From assembly GCF_021654135.1 (NCBI RefSeq), contig NZ_JAKGSD010000056.1, positions 1-52,829 on the forward strand: a stretch of 52,829 nt of DNA, written 5' to 3'. The position numbers and the translations under genes are program-made. Shown piece after piece: positions 49,221 through 52,829 of the stretch. The stretch comes from Amycolatopsis tucumanensis. GTDB lineage: Bacteria > Actinomycetota > Actinomycetes > Mycobacteriales > Pseudonocardiaceae. Each line of letters starts with the position of its first letter. Within the stretch, counting starts at the first letter, position 1. Below the pieces are notes generated by a model. That model worked only from the letters and a program-made list of their open reading frames with translations, did no database searches and was not told the DNA's origin.

Positions 49221-51329
49221 TTACGCCGGCACCGAGGCCACACCCGGCGCCAGGAACGGCTTGCCGGTCACCTTCTGCGACACGCCGGTCCGGTCCAGGT
49301 ACGGCGTGATGCCGCCGAGCCAGAACGGCCAGCCCGCACCGAGGATCAGGCACAGGTCGATGTCCTGCGCCTCCGCGACCACGCCCTCGTCGAGCATGAT
49401 CCGGATCTCCTCGGCGATCGCGGCCAGCGCCCGCTCGCGCAGCTGCTCCGCGGTCGAGGGCCGGTCGCCCTGCTGCCACAGCGCCGCGACCTCCGGGTCG
49501 ACGCTCGGGTTGCCCTTGTCGTCCCACTGCCACACCGCGGTCTTGCCCGACGCGACGAACTTCTTCAGGTTCTCGCTCACCGGGAACCGCTCCGGGAACG
49601 CGGCGTGCAGCGTCTCGCCGACGTGCAGCGCGATCGCCGGGCCGACCAGCTGCATCAGCGTCAGCGGGGACATCGGCAGGCCCAGCGGCTCCAGCGCGCG
49701 GTCGGCCACGTCGAACGGGGTGCCCTCGTCGACCGCGGTCAGCACCTCGCCGAGGAAGCGCAGCAGCAGCCGGTTCACCACGAACGCCGGGGCGTCCTTG
49801 ACCAGCACGCTGGACTTCTTGAGCTGCTTGCCGACCGCGAACGCCGTGGCCAGCGCCGCGTCGTCGGTCTGCTCGCCGCGCACGATCTCCAGCAGCGGCA
49901 GCACGGCCACCGGGTTGAAGAAGTGGAACCCGACGACCCGCTCCGGGTGCTGCAGCTTCGACGCCATCTCCGACACCGACAGCGACGAGGTGTTCGTCGC
50001 CAGGATCGCCTCGGGCTTGACGTAGTTCTCCAGGTCGCCGAAGACCTGCTGCTTGACGCCCATCTCCTCGAACACGGCCTCGATCACGAAGTCCGCGTCC
50101 GCGAAGGCGGCCTTGTCCAGCGAACCGCTGACCAGCGCCTTGAGCCGGTTCGCCTCGTCCGGCGAGATCCGATTCTTGCCGAGCAGCTTGTCGATCTCAC
50201 CGTGCACATAGGACACGCCCTTGTCGACGCGCGCCTGGTCCACGTCGGTCAGCACGACCGGGACCTTCAGGCGCCGCACGAACAGCAGCGCCAGCTGGCT
50301 CGCCATCAGGCCCGCGCCGACCACGCCGACCTTGGTCACCTTGCGCGCCAGCGACTTGTCCGGCGCGCCGGCCGGGCGCTTGGCGCGCTTGTTGACCAGG
50401 TTGAACGAGTACAGCCCGGCGCGCAGCGTGTCGTCCATCAGCAGCTGCGCCAGCGCCTGCGTCTCGGCCGCGTAGCCTGCGTCCAGGTCGTTGGCGCGGG
50501 CCAGTTCGAGCAGCTCGACGGCCTTGGTCGCGCCCGGCGACGCGCCCTTGGTCTTGCCGTCCACAATGGCCTTGGCGCGGGCGATCGCCGCGTCCCAGCC
50601 GGCGCCGCGGTCGATCTCCTTGCGCTGCGGGGTGACCTGGCCGTTGACGACCTTCGCCAGCCACAGCAGCGACTGCTCCAGGAAGTCCGCACTGCCCAGC
50701 AGCTCGTCCACGATGCCCAGCTGCGCGGCCTGCGCCGGCTTGAGCATCTTGTTCTGGTTCAGCGCGTTCTCGATGATCACGGTGACCGCGGCGTCCGGGC
50801 CGATCAGGTTCGGCAGCAGCTGCGTGCCGCCCCAGCCGGGGAACAGACCGAGGAACACCTCGGGGAACGAGATCGCCGCGGCGGACTCCGACAGCGTGCG
50901 GTAGTGGCAGGACAGGGCCAGTTCGAGCCCGCCGCCCATGACCGCGCCGTTGACGAACGCGAAGGTCGGGATCGCCGAGTCGGTGAGGCGGCGGAACACC
51001 GCGTGCCCGGTTTCGGCGATCTCGTGCGCCAGGTTCGGGTCGCTGATCGCCTCGACGCCGGACAGGTCCGCGCCGACGGCGAAGATGAACGGCTTGCCGG
51101 TGACCGCGATGGCCGCCGGTTCCGCGGCGAACGCCTCGTCCAGCGCGGCGTTCAGGCTCACCAGGCCCTGCGGGCCGAACGTGGACGGGCGGGTGTGGTC
51201 GTGCCCGTTGTCCAGGGTGATCAGCGCGACCTGCTTGTCCAGGCCGGGCACCCGGATCAGGCGCGTGGTGGCGCGGGTGACCACCTCGTCCGGGAAGGCG
51301 GCCTTGGCCTGCTCAACCGTGAACGTCAC
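49221..51329 (-). CDS. fadB: 3-hydroxyacyl-CoA dehydrogenase/enoyl-CoA hydratase (trifunctional alpha subunit)
   Basis: Fatty acid beta-oxidation: hydration of trans-2-enoyl-CoA and NAD-dependent oxidation of 3-hydroxyacyl-CoA, 702 aa. The N-terminal crotonase domain has FIFAVGADLSGVE, FVNGAVMGGGLELALSCHY (oxyanion hole) and SFPEVFLGLFPGWGGTQLL (catalytic Glu). The C-terminal 3HCDH has GVVGAGLMASQLALLFVRR, ATNTSSLSVSEMASKL and VGFHFFNPVAVLPLLEIVRG. The domain order matches mycobacterial FadB. GTG 51329 overlaps the fadA stop (GTGA), as expected of an alpha2beta2 complex. Confidence 0.95.
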   Translation of the reverse strand: MTFTVEQAKAAFPDEVVTRATTRLIRVPGLDKQVALITLDNGHDHTRPSTFGPQGLVSLNAALDEAFAAEPAAIAVTGKPFIFAVGADLSGVEAISDPNLAHEIAETGHAVFRRLTDSAIPTFAFVNGAVMGGGLELALSCHYRTLSESAAAISFPEVFLGLFPGWGGTQLLPNLIGPDAAVTVIIENALNQNKMLKPAQAAQLGIVDELLGSADFLEQSLLWLAKVVNGQVTPQRKEIDRGAGWDAAIARAKAIVDGKTKGASPGATKAVELLELARANDLDAGYAAETQALAQLLMDDTLRAGLYSFNLVNKRAKRPAGAPDKSLARKVTKVGVVGAGLMASQLALLFVRRLKVPVVLTDVDQARVDKGVSYVHGEIDKLLGKNRISPDEANRLKALVSGSLDKAAFADADFVIEAVFEEMGVKQQVFGDLENYVKPEAILATNTSSLSVSEMASKLQHPERVVGFHFFNPVAVLPLLEIVRGEQTDDAALATAFAVGKQLKKSSVLVKDAPAFVVNRLLLRFLGEVLTAVDEGTPFDVADRALEPLGLPMSPLTLMQLVGPAIALHVGETLHAAFPERFPVSENLKKFVASGKTAVWQWDDKGNPSVDPEVAALWQQGDRPSTAEQLRERALAAIAEEIRIMLDEGVVAEAQDIDLCLILGAGWPFWLGGITPYLDRTGVSQKVTGKPFLAPGVASVPA

Positions 51330-52552
51330 TTGTCACTCCCGTCGTACGCAGGGTTCTCCCAGATCACGGTGCCGCCCATGCCGAGGCCGATGCACATCGT
51401 GGTGATGCCGTAGCGGACCTCGGGGTGCTCGGCGAACTGGCGGGACAGCTGGGTCATCAGCCGCACGCCGGAGGAGGCCAGCGGGTGGCCGCAGGCGATC
51501 GCGCCGCCCCACGGGTTGACGCGCGGGTCGGTCTGCTCGATGCCGAAGTGGTCCAGGAAGGCCAGGACCTGCACGGCGAACGCCTCGTTGATCTCGAACA
51601 GGCCGATGTCGTCGATGGACAGCCCGGTCCGCTTGAGCAGCTTCTCGGTGGCAGGCACCGGGCCGACGCCCATCACCTCGGGGTCGACGCCGGCGAAGGA
51701 GTAGCCGACCATCCGCATCGCGACGGGCAGGCCCAGCTCGCGGGCGGTCTCCTCGTCGGCGAGGATCGCACCGGTCGCGCCGTCGTTCAGGCCCGCGGCG
51801 TTGCCCGCGGTGACCCGGCCGTGCGGGCGGAACGGGGTCTTCAGGTTCGCCAGTGTTTCCACGGTGGTGCCCGGGCGGGGCGGCTCGTCCTCGGTGGCCA
51901 GGCCCCAGCCCAGCTCGGAGCGGATCGCGACCGGGACGAGCTCGGGGCCGATCTTGCCGGCCTTGACGGCGTCGGCGTAGCGCTCCTGGCTCTGCGCGGC
52001 GTACTCGTCCGCGCGACGCTTGGTGATGGCCGGGAAGCGGTCGTGCAGGTTCTCCGCGGTCTGGCCCATGACGAGCGCGGACGGGTCGACGAGCTTGTCG
52101 GCGACGATGCGCGGGTTGGGGTCGACCCCTTCGCCCATCGGGTGGCGGCCCATGTGCTCGACACCGCCCGCGATGGCGATGTCATAGGCGCCGAAGCCGA
52201 TGCCGCCCGCGACGGTGGTGACCGCGGTCATCGCGCCGGCGCACATGCGGTCGATCGCGTAGCCGGGGACCGAGCGCGGCAGACCGGCCAGGAGGGCGGC
52301 CGTGCGGCCGATCGTCAGGCCCTGGTCGCCGGTCTGGGTCGTGGCGGCGATGGCGACGTCGTCCACCCGCTCCGGCGGCAGTTCCGGATGGCGGCGCAGC
52401 AGTTCCCGGATGACCTTGACCACGAGGTCGTCGGCCCTGGTGTTGGCGTAGATGCCCTTGTCACCCGCCTTGCCGAACGGGGTGCGGACCCCCTCGACGA
52501 AGGCCACGGTGCGCACCGCCCGCGCGGTCGGCGCAAGGGGGGTTGCAGCCAC
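51326..52552 (-). CDS. fadA: Acetyl-CoA acyltransferase (3-ketoacyl-CoA thiolase)
   Basis: Last step of the beta-oxidation cycle, cleaving 3-ketoacyl-CoA with CoA; 408 aa. The nucleophilic Cys104 is in DRMCAGAMTAV. His and Cys of the second half are in CGHPLASSGVRLM and CIGLGMGGTVIWE. EINEAFAVQVLAFLDHFG is another thiolase signature. Start GTG 52552 with GGGAGC upstream. Its -10 is probably TAGAGT (52613-52608), placed between two inverted repeats. Co-translated with the fadB-type gene. Confidence 0.95.
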   Translation of the reverse strand: MAATPLAPTARAVRTVAFVEGVRTPFGKAGDKGIYANTRADDLVVKVIRELLRRHPELPPERVDDVAIAATTQTGDQGLTIGRTAALLAGLPRSVPGYAIDRMCAGAMTAVTTVAGGIGFGAYDIAIAGGVEHMGRHPMGEGVDPNPRIVADKLVDPSALVMGQTAENLHDRFPAITKRRADEYAAQSQERYADAVKAGKIGPELVPVAIRSELGWGLATEDEPPRPGTTVETLANLKTPFRPHGRVTAGNAAGLNDGATGAILADEETARELGLPVAMRMVGYSFAGVDPEVMGVGPVPATEKLLKRTGLSIDDIGLFEINEAFAVQVLAFLDHFGIEQTDPRVNPWGGAIACGHPLASSGVRLMTQLSRQFAEHPEVRYGITTMCIGLGMGGTVIWENPAYDGSDK

Positions 52553-52584
52553 GATGTGCTCCCTCTGTCAGCTCTGGGACCGCC

Positions 52585-52636
52585 GGTTACCCGGCGGTAA
52601 TGACGCCACTCTAGCCCTGGTTACCGATGGGTAACC
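52585..52636. promoter_or_regulatory. Two inverted repeats bracketing the fadA promoter
   Basis: TTACC-N4-GGTAA occurs at 52587-52600 (extended GGTTACC..GGTAAtg) and at 52621-52634 (extended GGTTACC..GGTAACC), centres 34 bp apart. The minus-strand -10 TAGAGT (52613-52608) lies between them. This looks like a TetR-type repressor arrangement; the regulator is not in the window. Confidence 0.7.
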
Positions 52637-52731
52637 AGTGTGGTGGGTAGGACCACCTTTTCGAGCGGCGAGAGCTGATCTGTGAACACAACCCGAGCTG
52701 GGTGGTCATCCCGTCGCCTGACACCGGCGCG

Positions 52732-52809
52732 ATCACCTTGAGCCAGGGCCGCAACCTCCGTGCTCGCGTGAGATGACATGCCAACCTTGCGGCCCTGGCT
52801 CAAGGTGAT
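52732..52809. repeat. Perfect 23-bp inverted repeat with 32-nt loop
   Basis: Left arm 52732-52754 and right arm 52787-52809 are exact reverse complements; each carries CCTTGAGCCAGGGCCGC or its complement. The surrounding ~190 bp to the window edge hold no gene that I can support. It could be a strong intergenic hairpin, a miniature element, or the tip of something continuing beyond the window. Confidence 0.75.
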
Positions 52810-52829
52810 ATGCACAAACCGGAAGGCGA

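Overview
The window is a high-GC actinobacterial chromosome segment, most likely from a Pseudonocardiaceae member such as Amycolatopsis. Three things point there: strongly GC-biased codon use with many GTG starts, frequent 4-bp GTGA/ATGA stop-start overlaps, and gene order. From memory, the order sigA - ppgK - suhB - cei - DUF4193 - DUF3093 - dut - DUF3710 - alpha/beta hydrolase - OB-fold protein - DUF3159 - two TrkA proteins - APC permease - TrmA-like methyltransferase matches the Mycobacterium tuberculosis Rv2703-Rv2689 neighbourhood, with dxs a little further on. No rRNA, tRNA, CRISPR array, prophage or intact insertion sequence was recognised.

Layout. 0-15.6 kb is the conserved housekeeping block, broken only by a decayed haloacetate-dehalogenase-like pseudogene (9.2-9.8 kb). 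15.6-16.55 kb is a gene-free, extremely C-rich stretch. 16.5-21 kb holds a three-gene succinate dehydrogenase operon (sdhCAB) with a divergent LysR regulator. 21.3-23.2 kb is dxs, followed by 780 bp of intergenic repeats. 24-28 kb carries a SUMF1-domain protein and an NmrA-like protein, a divergent LysR regulator and an NCS1-type permease. 28.2-36.7 kb is the most unusual part. Leftward run genes for a YxFWxxD lipoprotein, a DUF4142 protein, a di-heme ferric-reductase-like membrane protein, a small ferredoxin and a ferredoxin reductase. Rightward run genes for an ECF sigma/anti-sigma pair, a secreted DUF1996 protein, a two-repeat YxFWxxD lipoprotein and a second ECF sigma/anti-sigma pair. 36.8-43.2 kb is a run of regulators and enzymes: a two-component system, aldo/keto reductase, MarR with a luciferase-like enzyme, an XRE regulator and an SDR. 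43.3-43.6 kb holds a transposase remnant. 43.6-49 kb is a LacI-controlled amidase/nitrilase/membrane protein/hydrolase operon. 49.2-52.6 kb is a fadA-fadB-type beta-oxidation operon whose promoter lies between two inverted repeats, followed by a perfect 23-bp inverted repeat at the right edge.

How the genes may work together. Three positions in the 31.5-34.6 kb region share TGAAC-N17-CGT[A/G]T, which looks like an ECF -35/-10 pair. They sit upstream of the redox/lipoprotein operon, of the DUF1996 gene and of the second lipoprotein gene. This makes the 28-36.7 kb locus look like one sigma-controlled regulon. Its parts could carry electrons from NAD(P)H through a flavoprotein, a ferredoxin and a two-haem membrane protein to cell-surface lipoproteins. 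That function is inference; the gene content, the histidine spacing and the promoter matches are visible in the sequence.
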